From contig NZ_NBTM02000001.1 of NCBI RefSeq assembly GCF_002083135.2, positions 558,001 through 622,000 of the forward strand: 64,000 nucleotides of DNA, given 5' to 3'. The notes beneath the pieces were generated by a model. The model searched no databases, had not been told where the DNA came from, and saw only the letters and a list, made by a program, of their open reading frames with translations. The stretch comes from Aerococcus viridans (GTDB lineage Bacteria; Bacillota; Bacilli; Lactobacillales; Aerococcaceae). Of this stretch, positions 20,289 to 30,411 are shown piece after piece (the first letter of the stretch is position 1; each line of letters begins with the position of its first letter). Position numbers and translations under genes: made by a program.

Positions 20289-20840
20289 CTAATTATGGAA
20301 TAAATGTGCGTAAACACTAGGCTTCAAAATACCGATATAAGGCAATTGTCGGTACTCTTCATCAAAGTCCATACCGTAACCAATTACAAATTTGTCAGGG
20401 ATTTCAAAACCAATATAATCCACTGAAACTTCGGCAGTACGGCGTTCAGGTTTATTTAGTAAAGTAACCACCTTCACACTCGCAGCATTACGGTGTTGGA
20501 ACAAATCATGGATTTTCGACAAGGTATTCCCCGTATCCACAATATCCTCAACAATAATCACGTGACGACCAGATACATCAGCATCTAAATCCTTCAAAAT
20601 CTTCACCTGACCTGATGACTCAACGCCACCGCCGTAACTAGAAATATCCATAAAGTCAATTTGTAATTTAACATCCATTGCACGAATCAAGTCAGACATG
20701 AATAAGACAGAGCCTTTCAAAATAGCCACCACAATCGGGTTCTTATCTTGATAATCCGCCGTTAACTCCTCCCCTAACACCTGAATACGTTCCGCAATTT
20801 CCTCAGCCGAAACTAAAATTTCCTCTACATCTTTATGCAT
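20289..20840 (-). CDS. hpt: hypoxanthine phosphoribosyltransferase
   Basis: 183 residues. It salvages hypoxanthine and guanine to IMP and GMP. The PRPP loop VEDIVDTGNT and the N-terminal VAILKGSVLFMSDL segment are clear. The start at 20840 (MHKDVEEI) has GGAGG 9 bases upstream. It sits between tilS and ftsH, as in many Firmicutes, where Hpt and TilS are known to cooperate in ftsH control. Confidence 0.96.
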   Translation of the reverse strand: MHKDVEEILVSAEEIAERIQVLGEELTADYQDKNPIVVAILKGSVLFMSDLIRAMDVKLQIDFMDISSYGGGVESSGQVKILKDLDADVSGRHVIIVEDIVDTGNTLSKIHDLFQHRNAASVKVVTLLNKPERRTAEVSVDYIGFEIPDKFVIGYGMDFDEEYRQLPYIGILKPSVYAHLFHN

Positions 20841-21036
20841 GCCTATAATCCTCCACATTTCATTTCACATAATTCTAGGTTATTTTAGCAAATAACCCAA
20901 TTTAATAGCAATTAATTAAGACTACTCATTCAAATCTAACCCCTTTAGCGCAGAAAAACCACCCTAAAAACATTCAATAAGCGAAAAGTATTATATCAAT
21001 CTTACCATTAAACGCCAACAAATACGTCAAAAACCC

Positions 21037-22491
21037 CTAAAATTTTACCAATACTTTAGCCCCCGCACCACTCCGATTTACATACAAGACCTCTCCATTG
21101 AAAAAGAGGCCCCACACCTGTTGCTGGCTATCCGCTAACACAAAAATATCATCCCGGATACCAGACGGGACCTTTTCGTTGATTAAAAAGCGATTCAGCT
21201 TTTGTCGATGACCATTTGACAGGCGGATAAAATCTCCGGGACGGCGATCACGCACCGTCAAGCTAACGTCAGCACCCACCTCAGCCAACAAGACAGCCCC
21301 CTGGTCCAAATAAACATCCGCTTGGTCATCGTCAAACCAACCAAACTTGACCCCGTCGCCTACTACCACCCACTCCTGCCAACTTAAAACTTGCTCAGTC
21401 CTTTTACCGGCGGCACTAGCACCCGCCAAGAAAACAGACCGGCCACCGTGCAGAATATAGGCCGTATCATACACCTTAACCAGGCGGTAGCCTCCCGGCA
21501 ACCGCCACTCAGCTTGCCCATTCTCGCTCTGTAAGAAAGCCACCATCCGCTTAAAGCCGTCTTGCGTAAAGGCGGCTAAGTCGGCAACCCCCGTTCGGTC
21601 AAACAATCGCTGCCACAACAAAACTTGTTCAGGCAAGTCATAGTCCGCTATGGCCGCCAAATCAACTTGCCAAGTGTCATCTTTTTTCCTCAAGACATCT
21701 CTTAAAACTTGATCCATATAAGCGTCCGCAAACCGGCTGGTCGCTTGAGCAGCCAAGGCAAAGTCGCCCAGATGGTCAACAAGGGCGCCATCTTCCGCCT
21801 CCAATTCCGGCAGATACTGCTGTCTAAACCTGTTTCTGGTATAAGCCAGGTCAAGATTAGACGCGTCCTCACTAAAAGGGACCTGACACGCCGTTGCATA
21901 GTCATATAAATCAGCCTTATCCACACTTAACAAGGGGCGGAGCACATAACCCGTCTGCAAGCCCTGGTCCAAGTGAATTGGCCGGTAGGGATGAATGCCG
22001 GCAATACTCTTCAAGCGGCCGCCATGAACCAACCGCATCAAGACTGTTTCCGCCTGGTCATTTTGATGGTGGGCTGTCACTAAGAAAGGTGACTTAGTCA
22101 AGACCATCATCCGCTCAAAGACCGCATATCGGAATTCGCGTGCCGCTAATTCCGACCGGTTTGGATTCTGCGGGTCATCGTGGTCCCAAGCCACTACTTG
22201 GATAGGGATATCTCGGTCCTCACAAAATTTGATGACCATATCTTGCTCAGCCGTTGATTCAGGACGGAGCTGGTGGTTGATATGGATCACTGAAAAAGTC
22301 ACTAAAGATTTATGACTTAAGCGGTGAAACAAATCTAACAAAACCATAGAATCTACGCCACCAGACACAGCCAATAGAAAAGGGATATGCCCATCAATTG
22401 GCCTATAGTTAGCCGGTAGCTGCGACTTCAACCGGTCTTTCGTAGCTAATAGCCAGTCTTCCACTATCTTTAATAGATTTTCACCCATCAT
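21037..22491 (-). CDS. tilS: tRNA(Ile) lysidine synthetase
   Basis: 484 residues. It modifies C34 of the AUA-reading tRNA-Ile to lysidine using ATP and lysine. The PP-loop motif AVSGGVDSMVLL lies near residue 40, followed by the HHQNDQAET segment and the C-terminal substrate-binding region. AAGGAG precedes the ATG. Codon choice is somewhat richer in G and C than its neighbours. Confidence 0.95.
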   Translation of the reverse strand: MMGENLLKIVEDWLLATKDRLKSQLPANYRPIDGHIPFLLAVSGGVDSMVLLDLFHRLSHKSLVTFSVIHINHQLRPESTAEQDMVIKFCEDRDIPIQVVAWDHDDPQNPNRSELAAREFRYAVFERMMVLTKSPFLVTAHHQNDQAETVLMRLVHGGRLKSIAGIHPYRPIHLDQGLQTGYVLRPLLSVDKADLYDYATACQVPFSEDASNLDLAYTRNRFRQQYLPELEAEDGALVDHLGDFALAAQATSRFADAYMDQVLRDVLRKKDDTWQVDLAAIADYDLPEQVLLWQRLFDRTGVADLAAFTQDGFKRMVAFLQSENGQAEWRLPGGYRLVKVYDTAYILHGGRSVFLAGASAAGKRTEQVLSWQEWVVVGDGVKFGWFDDDQADVYLDQGAVLLAEVGADVSLTVRDRRPGDFIRLSNGHRQKLNRFLINEKVPSGIRDDIFVLADSQQQVWGLFFNGEVLYVNRSGAGAKVLVKF

Positions 22492-22575
22492 ATACCGCTC
22501 CTTTCCTAAGTCTTTACTTTCCCGAATATTCTCTATTTATCCCTATCTATTCTTAGACACGATTAAACATCAAAG

Positions 22576-22607
22576 AGGTCTGCGACAAATTGCCACAGAC
22601 CCCTCTC
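22576..22607 (-). terminator. possible terminator after the S1-domain gene
   Basis: On the minus strand GGGGTCTG and CAGACCTC pair around a loop of about 12 bases, followed only by TTTGATGTTT. The weak U tract makes termination uncertain. Confidence 0.45.
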
Positions 22608-22667
22608 AATAAGTGTCTACACTTAGTTTTTGGGCCTGTAACCTTAGTCACAACCCCCTATATCTTA

Positions 22668-23228
22668 TTAAGAACGACGGCCACCTCGACCACCGCGTTT
22701 ACCTTCTGTATTACGTTTTAATGAAGTTAAACGGTCATCAGAATCTTTTAAGAATGATGACATCAGGCTATCGAAATCATTTGTCCCCGCTTTGTTACCA
22801 GCGTTAGACTTGAATGAATTCCCGCCACCAAAGTTTGAACGACCACCTGAATGGTTGTTTGATTTTGGTTTACCTTGATAGCCACCACCACGGTTGTCGC
22901 GGTTGTCATCTTTACGGAAGTTTTGGTTGCCACGGTCGCGACCGCCACCATCGTTGTTTCCGCGATTAGAAGACGCTGGTTTGCTTGCGCTATCTGCGTT
23001 TAAACGACGGATTGACAATGCAATCTTACCGTCATCAGCTACATTGGTCACTAAAACAGTTACTTCATCTCCAACCGATAAGACATCGTTGATATCTTTC
23101 ACGTATCCTTCAGCTACTTCAGAGATGTGGACTAAACCATTTTTGCCTTCTCCTAAATCAACAAACGCACCAAATTTTGTAATCCCTGTAACTTTTCCGG
23201 TAACTTTATTTCCTACTTCAATTGCCAT
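22668..23228 (-). CDS. S1-domain RNA-binding protein (YabR-like) with Gly/Arg/Asn-rich tail
   Basis: 186 residues. An N-terminal S1 domain (MAIEVGNKVTGKVTGI through KIALSIRRL, residues 1-75) is followed by a low-complexity tail rich in Gly, Arg, Asn and Asp, ending GGRGGRRS. The start at 23228 follows the YabR family; AAGGAGG is 13 bases upstream. It occupies the YabR position between divIC and tilS. The tail is probably disordered and RNA-binding, by analogy with RGG regions. Confidence 0.88.
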   Translation of the reverse strand: MAIEVGNKVTGKVTGITKFGAFVDLGEGKNGLVHISEVAEGYVKDINDVLSVGDEVTVLVTNVADDGKIALSIRRLNADSASKPASSNRGNNDGGGRDRGNQNFRKDDNRDNRGGGYQGKPKSNNHSGGRSNFGGGNSFKSNAGNKAGTNDFDSLMSSFLKDSDDRLTSLKRNTEGKRGGRGGRRS

Positions 23229-23323
23229 GTATCCCAAATATCCTCCTTGAAATTCTTGCATCCGGTAAAAGGATTTTTATCCGGACGAGTAAAGCTATTT
23301 CTAGTTTACCTTGTTAGCGCAAT

Positions 23324-23767
23324 TTATTCATCATTATTTTCTTGATTTTGTAAGTAAGCCTTATTTAAGATTTCAGCTTGTTTAGAAGCATTATCTTCAG
23401 GCACACTGAAGATGATTTCCCCATCTTTACTTAAGTAGTAACGTGACCGCGCTAATTTTGCCACGTATTCATCATCTTTTAGTAAGGTTGCTTGTTGACT
23501 TAAGGTGTCAATCGCCTTTTGTTCACCGGCAATTTCATCCTCAGTTAAAGCGATTTGTTCTTCAACGCCTTGTTGGTCCTTGTGCGCTGCATAAGCAGTC
23601 GACACACAACCCAAAGTCACAACAGCGAAGATACCAACGACAAGCCATGTAATCCAATCAGCTGTGGTCCTTGGTTTTCGTGACCACTTCTTGGTTTTTG
23701 CTTTACGGTGTTTTGCTAATGATGTCACTTTTTTGCTTTCACGGTCGGGACGATCTTCTGGCCGCAT
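23324..23767 (-). CDS. divIC: septum formation initiator DivIC/FtsB family
   Basis: 147 residues. A basic cytoplasmic segment precedes one membrane helix (DWITWLVVGIFAVVTLGCV), then a coiled coil and a small extracellular domain (ARSRYYLSKDGEIIFSVP), the layout of DivIC in the FtsL-DivIB complex. The start at 23767 (MRPEDRPD) has AAAGGGG 8 bases upstream; the longer frame to 23806 has none. It lies between rqcP and the S1-domain gene. Confidence 0.92.
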   Translation of the reverse strand: MRPEDRPDRESKKVTSLAKHRKAKTKKWSRKPRTTADWITWLVVGIFAVVTLGCVSTAYAAHKDQQGVEEQIALTEDEIAGEQKAIDTLSQQATLLKDDEYVAKLARSRYYLSKDGEIIFSVPEDNASKQAEILNKAYLQNQENNDE

Positions 23768-23862
23768 AGCAAAAACCCCTTTCTGTGGTTGTTTTGAATC
23801 CGTCAATCATATACTTAAATAGTATAACAATAATTCAAAGCTAGCGCCATCATAAATCAAGA

Positions 23863-24141
23863 CTAAATACTACCTTTTTCCTGATCCTCGTGGTAACTTT
23901 CGCCAACTATGGTAAACATATTTTCCGCTTCATCTTTTCGTGTTGCTTCTTTCAAGTTTTCAACGCGAACAGTCATGTCCTTATTCCCAAATGTAATTAC
24001 CAGTTCGTCACCGATTTTAACATCTGTACCTGACTTAGCTGGACGACCATTAATGGTAATCCGACCCTTGTCCGCAACTTCTTTAGCAACACTTCTTCTT
24101 TTAATAATTCTGGATACTTTTAAAAATTTATCTAATCGCAA
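23863..24141 (-). CDS. rqcP: S4-domain ribosome-quality-control factor RqcP (YabO)
   Basis: 92 residues. A single S4 RNA-binding domain begins at the first residue (MRLDKFLKVSRIIKRRSVA). In Bacillus this protein helps RqcH add alanine tails on stalled 50S subunits. AAGGAG precedes the start codon. It stands in the usual order before divIC. The yabN gene often found just upstream is missing. Confidence 0.92.
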   Translation of the reverse strand: MRLDKFLKVSRIIKRRSVAKEVADKGRITINGRPAKSGTDVKIGDELVITFGNKDMTVRVENLKEATRKDEAENMFTIVGESYHEDQEKGSI

Positions 24142-24458
24142 AAATCTTTCTCCTTTATTTTATACGTATTTTTTTGAAAATTCGGCTAGCTTCTTTTAAT
24201 TTTCTCTAAATTAATCCACAAAAACCATTTCCATACTTATCTTAAACCTAGTATACCATGATTTGCGCCTAGTCCTTAACCAATAGGCTAGGAATTTGCT
24301 AGCTTTTCCGGAGTTTTATCCCCTTACAAGCTTTAATGATTCTTTAGGCAAAATGACTATACCCATATTAGAAACAACATTCACGGATCTGGGACGCCTT
24401 TCCCTTAGTATCCGGGACACCTCGCCCATTTCCGGAACGTGCACTCATTCACTACGCT
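24142..24458. other. 317-base non-coding gap between the flippase gene and rqcP
   Basis: No open frame of substance is seen on either strand. A TATACT -10 with TGG directly before it lies near 24253-24258 on the minus strand and probably drives rqcP. In many Firmicutes yabN lies here; no recognisable remnant was found. Confidence 0.5.
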
Positions 24459-26123
24459 TTACCCCTGCAATAGTCGCCATATCAGCTCGCCCTTTGGTAA
24501 GGTTTCCCATTCGACTTGGTTTAATATCGGGTCTTTCCGTAAGTAACCAACCACCAACAAAACGCCTACAAGGATTTGAATCCCCATCAACAAGGCATCC
24601 ATCAACCGTTCCGGCGCTACCCCTAAGACTTGGTGCCATAAGTAAGCTAAGATAAAGTTCACCGCAACCATTAAAACAGCTAATAACCCTGCTTTAAAGG
24701 CTACTCGCTCCCATTTCAACAGACGCACTTCCTTGGGCAAGGTCCAATCTAGGTAAATGATCATAGCCACTAAACCTAAATTAGTTGCCCAGGCCGCACC
24801 TACAGTACCTAGGAAACCAACTAAAATCGCTGTAAATATCCCCTTAACTAGCATGCCGACCATAAAGGCAATACCTGCTTTATACCACTGTCCTTGGGCT
24901 TGGAGAATATTATTTTGCCCCAATACGAGACTGGCGAGGATAACCATCACCACATAAACCATTAAGACCTCAGAACCAGCAGAACTAGCAAATAGGAAAT
25001 GGTTTAATTGGGGCATGATCGATATCAAACCGCCCGTAATGATGGTGGCGAAAAAGAGAGTCACCCGTAGGTATTGTCTGCTGACGATTTCAAATTCGCC
25101 AGCTTCCTTGCGGTCACCCTTTTTCACTAAAGCAAGGGTGGGTAAGAATGAAGTGGCAAGCGATGTGGCCACAACCATGCCTAGTTGGACGATGGGCTGT
25201 CCGCGGTCGTAAATCCCCTTCATATCCTTGGCTACAGCCGTCGCAATCCCATTATCTACCAGTTGGTCATAAACGGTAAAGGCGTCAATCAGCTGATAAA
25301 AGACCAATAGTACTGAGAAGAAACAAATAACAAAGCCTTCTGTGACAAAGTCTTTGGTTAATTTAGTCCAGGATAAGCCTGCGCCGTCATCAGGGTCACT
25401 CGCTTGATCTAACCCGTAATGCCCGGCTAAAAAGTCTTGGTACATGGCCTTCTCGCGGTAATTTAACAAGTAATAAGCCATGACGATCGAAGCAGCTGCG
25501 GCGGCAATCCAAGCTGACTGCATGGTCCAAAAACCCATCTGGTAGACATCTGGATTCTTGTCAGTCACCTCCATCCGGCTAAAGATGAAGGCGACAGTTA
25601 AAATGACTGCCACCCGAACGAATTGCTCGGTAACTTGCGAAATAGCGGTTGGGGTCATAAGATTACGCCCCTGCATAAAACCTCTAGACAGGAGTAAACC
25701 TGGCATCAAGAGGAACATAAAAGACACGCTTTTGATAACAGGCGTCAGTAAACTATCACCCATCATAGCCGCAATCCAATCAGCCCCAAAATAAACCAGG
25801 GCAAAACAAGCGAGTGCAAAAACCGACACAATGACTGCGTATCTCTTCAACAAAGATTTACTTTGCTTGTGGTTATTTTGTAGGGCGACCTGTTTACCAA
25901 TAAAAGATGGCAACCCATTTAAAGCGAAGGTCATCCCTATTCCGTAAATTGGGTAAACCTGTTGGTAGACATAAAAACCCTCGTTACCGACCATATTCTG
26001 TAAAGGGACCCGGTAGATAGCAGACAATACTTTAGCCACTAAGGCTGCGAGCGTTAGAACGGCAGCCCCTTGCATGGCCGCTTGACCCGTTGATCTTGCC
26101 TTTGAATCATCATTTTTCACCAT
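24459..26123 (-). CDS. MOP-superfamily polysaccharide flippase (YabM/SpoVB-like)
   Basis: 554 residues with about 14 hydrophobic segments. The N-terminal AALVAKVLSAIYRVPLQNMVG and the FYVYQQVYPIYG segment are typical of SpoVB/YabM/MurJ-like exporters of lipid-linked sugars. Its ATG begins one base after the mfd stop codon, so the two are probably translated from one message. The position after mfd matches Bacillus yabM. Whether it is the lipid II flippase cannot be judged from sequence alone. Confidence 0.9.
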   Translation of the reverse strand: MVKNDDSKARSTGQAAMQGAAVLTLAALVAKVLSAIYRVPLQNMVGNEGFYVYQQVYPIYGIGMTFALNGLPSFIGKQVALQNNHKQSKSLLKRYAVIVSVFALACFALVYFGADWIAAMMGDSLLTPVIKSVSFMFLLMPGLLLSRGFMQGRNLMTPTAISQVTEQFVRVAVILTVAFIFSRMEVTDKNPDVYQMGFWTMQSAWIAAAAASIVMAYYLLNYREKAMYQDFLAGHYGLDQASDPDDGAGLSWTKLTKDFVTEGFVICFFSVLLVFYQLIDAFTVYDQLVDNGIATAVAKDMKGIYDRGQPIVQLGMVVATSLATSFLPTLALVKKGDRKEAGEFEIVSRQYLRVTLFFATIITGGLISIMPQLNHFLFASSAGSEVLMVYVVMVILASLVLGQNNILQAQGQWYKAGIAFMVGMLVKGIFTAILVGFLGTVGAAWATNLGLVAMIIYLDWTLPKEVRLLKWERVAFKAGLLAVLMVAVNFILAYLWHQVLGVAPERLMDALLMGIQILVGVLLVVGYLRKDPILNQVEWETLPKGELIWRLLQG

Positions 26124-29100
26124 CTAGTCACCTACTTGATCATTTTCTGCATCTAAACCAGTTTGATCAGCTTCATTTTCAGCAGCCTTCACTTGAGCGT
26201 CTACAGCAGCTTTACCCGCCGCCTCTTCTTGTTCAGCTTTTAAGGCTTGTGCTTTCTCGTAGTCAGCTTTCTCCTTGGCCAATTGGTCCGCCTTCATTTG
26301 GACCACATTTTCGTCATTAGCTAACTTGGTTGTAAATTGCAGCAAGTAGTCCAACCATTCTTCAGTAGACAACTTGTTTAAACCTAGGCTAATCATTAAG
26401 GCAGCCCCAACTTGCTTAATCGCTAAGCGGAAAGGATTGTCCTCTAAAGCCTTGAAGATAGCTGGTGTCATGATTTGTTGTTCAAGATTTTCGTGGAAAA
26501 GTACTTCTATGGTGTTACTGGCGGTAATACGTTTAATGCTTGTCACACCAACCTTATCGGCCGCCGCTTTAATAGCACCTACTTGCAGTAAAAGTTGCGT
26601 TTCAATTGGTGGTTCACCGTATCGATCCATCAACTCATCATCCAAGTCCCACATTTCATCCACGCTGGTCATGGCTTGCACCCGTTTATAAATCTCCACT
26701 TTTTGTCGCTCATCCCGGATATAGTTCTGCGGGATATAAGCATCAATAGATAGTGAAATTTCCACTGGCTCAGTTTTCTTAGCCGGTAAAATGCCCCGTT
26801 TACGTTGGACTGCTTCACGTAGCATTTGTGAATAGAGGTCGAAACCGACTGAGTTAACAAAGCCGTGTTGCTGTTTCCCGAGCAAGTTACCTGCTCCACG
26901 GATGGACAGGTCCCGCATGGCAATCTTAAAACCAGACCCTAGTTCCGTGAAATCACGTAAGGCCATCAAGCGTTTTTCAGATACCTCAGACAACATCTTG
27001 TCTGGCCGATACATGAAGTAGGCATAGGCAATTCGAGTTGACCGCCCAACCCGGCCCCGTAATTGGTAAAGGGTAGATAGCCCCATCCGGTCGGCCCCTT
27101 CAACTAGTAAGGTGTTAGCATTAGGAATGTCGACCCCTGTTTCAATAATGGTTGTAGTCACTAAAACATCAAACTCACCAAGGACAAAGTCCATCATGAC
27201 ATTTTCCAATTGAACAACAGTCATTTGACCATGGGCAATGGCTACCCTCGCTTCAGGTACTAACTCATTGATAAAGGCTGCTTTTTCTTCGATTTGGGCC
27301 ACATTATTAAAGAGATAGAAAACTTGGCCGTCTCGGGCAATTTCTCGTTCAATGGCATCTTTGACAGCCCCGTAATTTTGTTCCATTACAAAAGTCTGGA
27401 CGGGATATCGGTTAGCTGGTGGAGTTTCAATAACGGATAAGTCCCGAACCCCTAGCATAGACATGTTTAAAGTACGAGGAATCGGTGTCGCCGTCAGGGT
27501 CAACACATCCACATTGGCTTTTAAAGCCTTCAGTTTTTCTTTGGCCTTCACCCCAAACCGTTGCTCCTCATCGACCACTAATAGGCCTAAATCAAGGAAC
27601 TCCACATCTTTAGACAGGATGCGGTGAGTACCAATCACAATGTCCACTTGCCCCTTTTTCAAGCCCGCAATGGTTTCATTTTGTTGGGCCTTACTTCTAA
27701 ATCTAGATAGTAAGCCAATTTCAAAAGGCCAGTCCGCAAACCGTTCTGTAAAGGTTTCGTAGTGTTGTTGGGCTAAAACAGTCGTTGGCACTAGGAAAGC
27801 AACTTGTTTACCCTCCATTAAGGCTTTAAAGACAGCTCGCATAGCGACTTCTGTTTTCCCAAAACCGACATCACCAACAAGTAATCGGTCCATCGGTTTC
27901 TCTACTTCCATATCCTTCTTAATTTCCGCGATTGACCGGACTTGGTCATCGGTTTCTGAATAAGGGAAGGCATTCTCAAATTCAGCCTGTTCAGCAGTAT
28001 CTGGACCAAAAGCGAAACCTTTCTGAGCTTCACGAGAGGCGTATAAGTCAATCAGTTCATCCGCGATATCTTCAATCTTACTGGACACCTTCTGCTTGGT
28101 TTTCGCCCATTCGCTACCGCCCATTTTATTTAATTTAGGCTCACGCCCCTCAGCAGACACATATTTTTGGACCAAATCGATCTGGTCAATCGGTACATGA
28201 ATAGCTGCTTGGTCGGCGAAGACAATGGTCAGGTAGTCTTGATGAGTGCCGGCAAACTCGATCGTTTCAATCCCGGTATACCGACCAATCCCGTGGTTCA
28301 CGTGGACCACATAATCCCCAACTTCTAATTGTTGGTAGTTTTTGATTCGTTCCGCATTTGAAATCAGCGGTTTCTTAGCCTTGCGTCGTTTCTTTTGGGT
28401 ATGGAAAATATCTGCTTCAGCCAGTAAGACTAAGCGTTCTTGGACGAATTCAATCGATCCTGATAAGCCACCCGCAATTAAGTTGATCTTGTTGGCGAAG
28501 ATATTCCCTTCGTCCGTCGCTTCAGCCCTTACATCTATTTCTTGCAAAATGGTTTGGACTTCTTTCACTCTGTCCTTGTCTTTTAACATGACAACCACTG
28601 TTCGACCTGTCCGAACCCAAGCATCTAGCTCAATTTTCAGGGCATCCATTTGGTCATAAAACTGGGTAATCATTCGCGTTTGATACTGGTACAGCCCATC
28701 GAATTTCAGTGACCCTAGCCCTTGCTGCCATACAGAAAAGTAAAATTTACGACCTTTAAAAGCTTGAATACCTTCCTTAAAGTCAGCATAAACTTGGACC
28801 TGGGCTGGTAATTGTCCCATTTCAACCATGGTTTGTAAATACATTTCGGTATTGCTGATCCAAGTAGCCTCTTCTTGAATTAAACGCGCATAGTCGTCCA
28901 AAATCAAGAAGGCTTGGTCGCCAATGTAGTCAAGAATCGTTGTCGTTTCTGGGTACATATACCGGTGGAAGTATTTTGAGTTTTCCGTGGTTTCGCCATT
29001 TTTCCAGGCAAGAGCTTCATCATTGACAACTGCAGTCGCTAGATCTTTAACCACGTCGTCTTTAATCTTAGCCAACGACTTGGCCATCAGTTTTTGGAAG

Positions 29101-29825
29101 GCATCAGCTTGGGCCTGCAATTGTTGCGGCAAGACAATGAATTCTTGCGACGGTTGAATATTGATACTTGGTTGGTCTTGCAGGGATTTTTGGTTGTTGG
29201 GATCAAAAGTTGAAATCCGCTCCACCTCATCAAAGGCTAAAGACACTCGAATCGGATATTCGGCATTTATAGGATAGAAGTCTACGATATCCCCGCGTTG
29301 ACTCATTTCGCCTGGGGTCATGACAATTTCAGCCCGTTGGTAACCCTGGTTTAACAGACGTTGAACTAGGGTAGCTGGCTCTAATTCGTCCCCTAATTTG
29401 ACTAGTAAACGAGTATTGTCCCAAATTTCTGTTGGGGTCAGCAGGCGTTTCAAACCAAACATAGGCGTGATTAAGACACCAGTCGCTTTAGGGTCGCGCG
29501 CCCAATTTAAAACAGTCAACCGATCGGCTAAGGCTTCTGGACTGGCAATCGCCCAGTCAGCAGCCACAGATTCTGGCACATTAAAGAGATGCAATTGTTC
29601 ATCAGTAAAGTCACTTTGCAGGTCATTATAAAAGTGGTCGGCTTGCAGTAGATTGTTGGTTACAATGACTACTTTTTGTTCACTGGCCAAATTCAGTAGG
29701 GTTTTTGCCATATAAGCCCGACTAGCCCCTTGAAGGCCCAGATATAGGACTGATTGACCTGATTTGGCTTGTTGTTTAAATGATTCATTTTGAGATTCCT
29801 GCAAGAAAAACGTTTGTAAATCCAA
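26124..29825 (-). CDS. mfd: transcription-repair coupling factor
   Basis: 1,233 residues. It removes RNA polymerase stalled at DNA damage and recruits UvrA. In order: the UvrB-like module, the RNA-polymerase interaction domain (YVVHVNHGIGRY), the RecG-like translocase with LVGDVGFGKTEVA and DEEQRFG, and the C-terminal autoinhibitory domain. A further Ala/Glu/Lys-rich tail of about 60 residues goes beyond the usual family length and probably forms a charged helix. The start is a TTG at 29825 with GGAGGGAG upstream. Confidence 0.97.
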   Translation of the reverse strand: MDLQTFFLQESQNESFKQQAKSGQSVLYLGLQGASRAYMAKTLLNLASEQKVVIVTNNLLQADHFYNDLQSDFTDEQLHLFNVPESVAADWAIASPEALADRLTVLNWARDPKATGVLITPMFGLKRLLTPTEIWDNTRLLVKLGDELEPATLVQRLLNQGYQRAEIVMTPGEMSQRGDIVDFYPINAEYPIRVSLAFDEVERISTFDPNNQKSLQDQPSINIQPSQEFIVLPQQLQAQADAFQKLMAKSLAKIKDDVVKDLATAVVNDEALAWKNGETTENSKYFHRYMYPETTTILDYIGDQAFLILDDYARLIQEEATWISNTEMYLQTMVEMGQLPAQVQVYADFKEGIQAFKGRKFYFSVWQQGLGSLKFDGLYQYQTRMITQFYDQMDALKIELDAWVRTGRTVVVMLKDKDRVKEVQTILQEIDVRAEATDEGNIFANKINLIAGGLSGSIEFVQERLVLLAEADIFHTQKKRRKAKKPLISNAERIKNYQQLEVGDYVVHVNHGIGRYTGIETIEFAGTHQDYLTIVFADQAAIHVPIDQIDLVQKYVSAEGREPKLNKMGGSEWAKTKQKVSSKIEDIADELIDLYASREAQKGFAFGPDTAEQAEFENAFPYSETDDQVRSIAEIKKDMEVEKPMDRLLVGDVGFGKTEVAMRAVFKALMEGKQVAFLVPTTVLAQQHYETFTERFADWPFEIGLLSRFRSKAQQNETIAGLKKGQVDIVIGTHRILSKDVEFLDLGLLVVDEEQRFGVKAKEKLKALKANVDVLTLTATPIPRTLNMSMLGVRDLSVIETPPANRYPVQTFVMEQNYGAVKDAIEREIARDGQVFYLFNNVAQIEEKAAFINELVPEARVAIAHGQMTVVQLENVMMDFVLGEFDVLVTTTIIETGVDIPNANTLLVEGADRMGLSTLYQLRGRVGRSTRIAYAYFMYRPDKMLSEVSEKRLMALRDFTELGSGFKIAMRDLSIRGAGNLLGKQQHGFVNSVGFDLYSQMLREAVQRKRGILPAKKTEPVEISLSIDAYIPQNYIRDERQKVEIYKRVQAMTSVDEMWDLDDELMDRYGEPPIETQLLLQVGAIKAAADKVGVTSIKRITASNTIEVLFHENLEQQIMTPAIFKALEDNPFRLAIKQVGAALMISLGLNKLSTEEWLDYLLQFTTKLANDENVVQMKADQLAKEKADYEKAQALKAEQEEAAGKAAVDAQVKAAENEADQTGLDAENDQVGD

Positions 29826-29847
29826 GCGGTCTCCCTCCTTTTCTTGG

Positions 29848-30411
29848 CTAGTTATTGTAGTTGGTCATAGTTTCCTCGAAAGAATGACCCGCTAACCAGT
29901 AATCAATAGCTTCAACAGCTGCACGCGTAGCTGTAAGCATTGGGGTATGGTCTTCTTTTGGAAATCTTGATAGGACGTGGTTCACAACGGTCCCGTCCTT
30001 ACCCGGATGGCCGATGCCTAATTTAATGCGACGAATTTTGTCGGTGCCAAGGTGGGCAATCAGTGATTTCACACCGTTATGTCCACCAGCAGAACCCTTT
30101 TGACGTAAACGAATCCGGCCTGGATCCATATCTAAATCATCATAAACCACTAGGATATCCTCAACTGGAATAGAATAGTAGTGGGCCATCGCGCCAACCG
30201 CTTCTCCTGAATTGTTCATAAAGGTAGTCGGTTTTAGGAAAATCACTTTCTCTCCGTTAACAAAAGTTTCAAAGTATTCCCCTTTAAAGCCTGTTTTGTT
30301 GAAGGTCTCATTATGTTGGTAGGCCCATTCATCTAAGGCAATAAAACCGATATTATGTCGTGTATCCTCATATTTCTTACCTGGATTACCCAATCCAACA
30401 ATTAATTTCAT
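29848..30411 (-). CDS. pth: peptidyl-tRNA hydrolase
   Basis: 187 residues. It releases peptides from dropped-off peptidyl-tRNA. GLGNPGKKYEDTRHNIGF holds the catalytic His, and VVYDDLDMDPG the conserved Asp. AAGGAG precedes the ATG. It lies 22 bases upstream of mfd and forms the head of the leftward housekeeping block. Confidence 0.97.
   Translation of the reverse strand: MKLIVGLGNPGKKYEDTRHNIGFIALDEWAYQHNETFNKTGFKGEYFETFVNGEKVIFLKPTTFMNNSGEAVGAMAHYYSIPVEDILVVYDDLDMDPGRIRLRQKGSAGGHNGVKSLIAHLGTDKIRRIKLGIGHPGKDGTVVNHVLSRFPKEDHTPMLTATRAAVEAIDYWLAGHSFEETMTNYNN

Noticed and set aside
26124-26340. Frameshifted extension at the mfd C terminus
   Set aside because: The Ala/Glu/Lys-rich tail is in frame, without a break, and stops one base before the next ATG.
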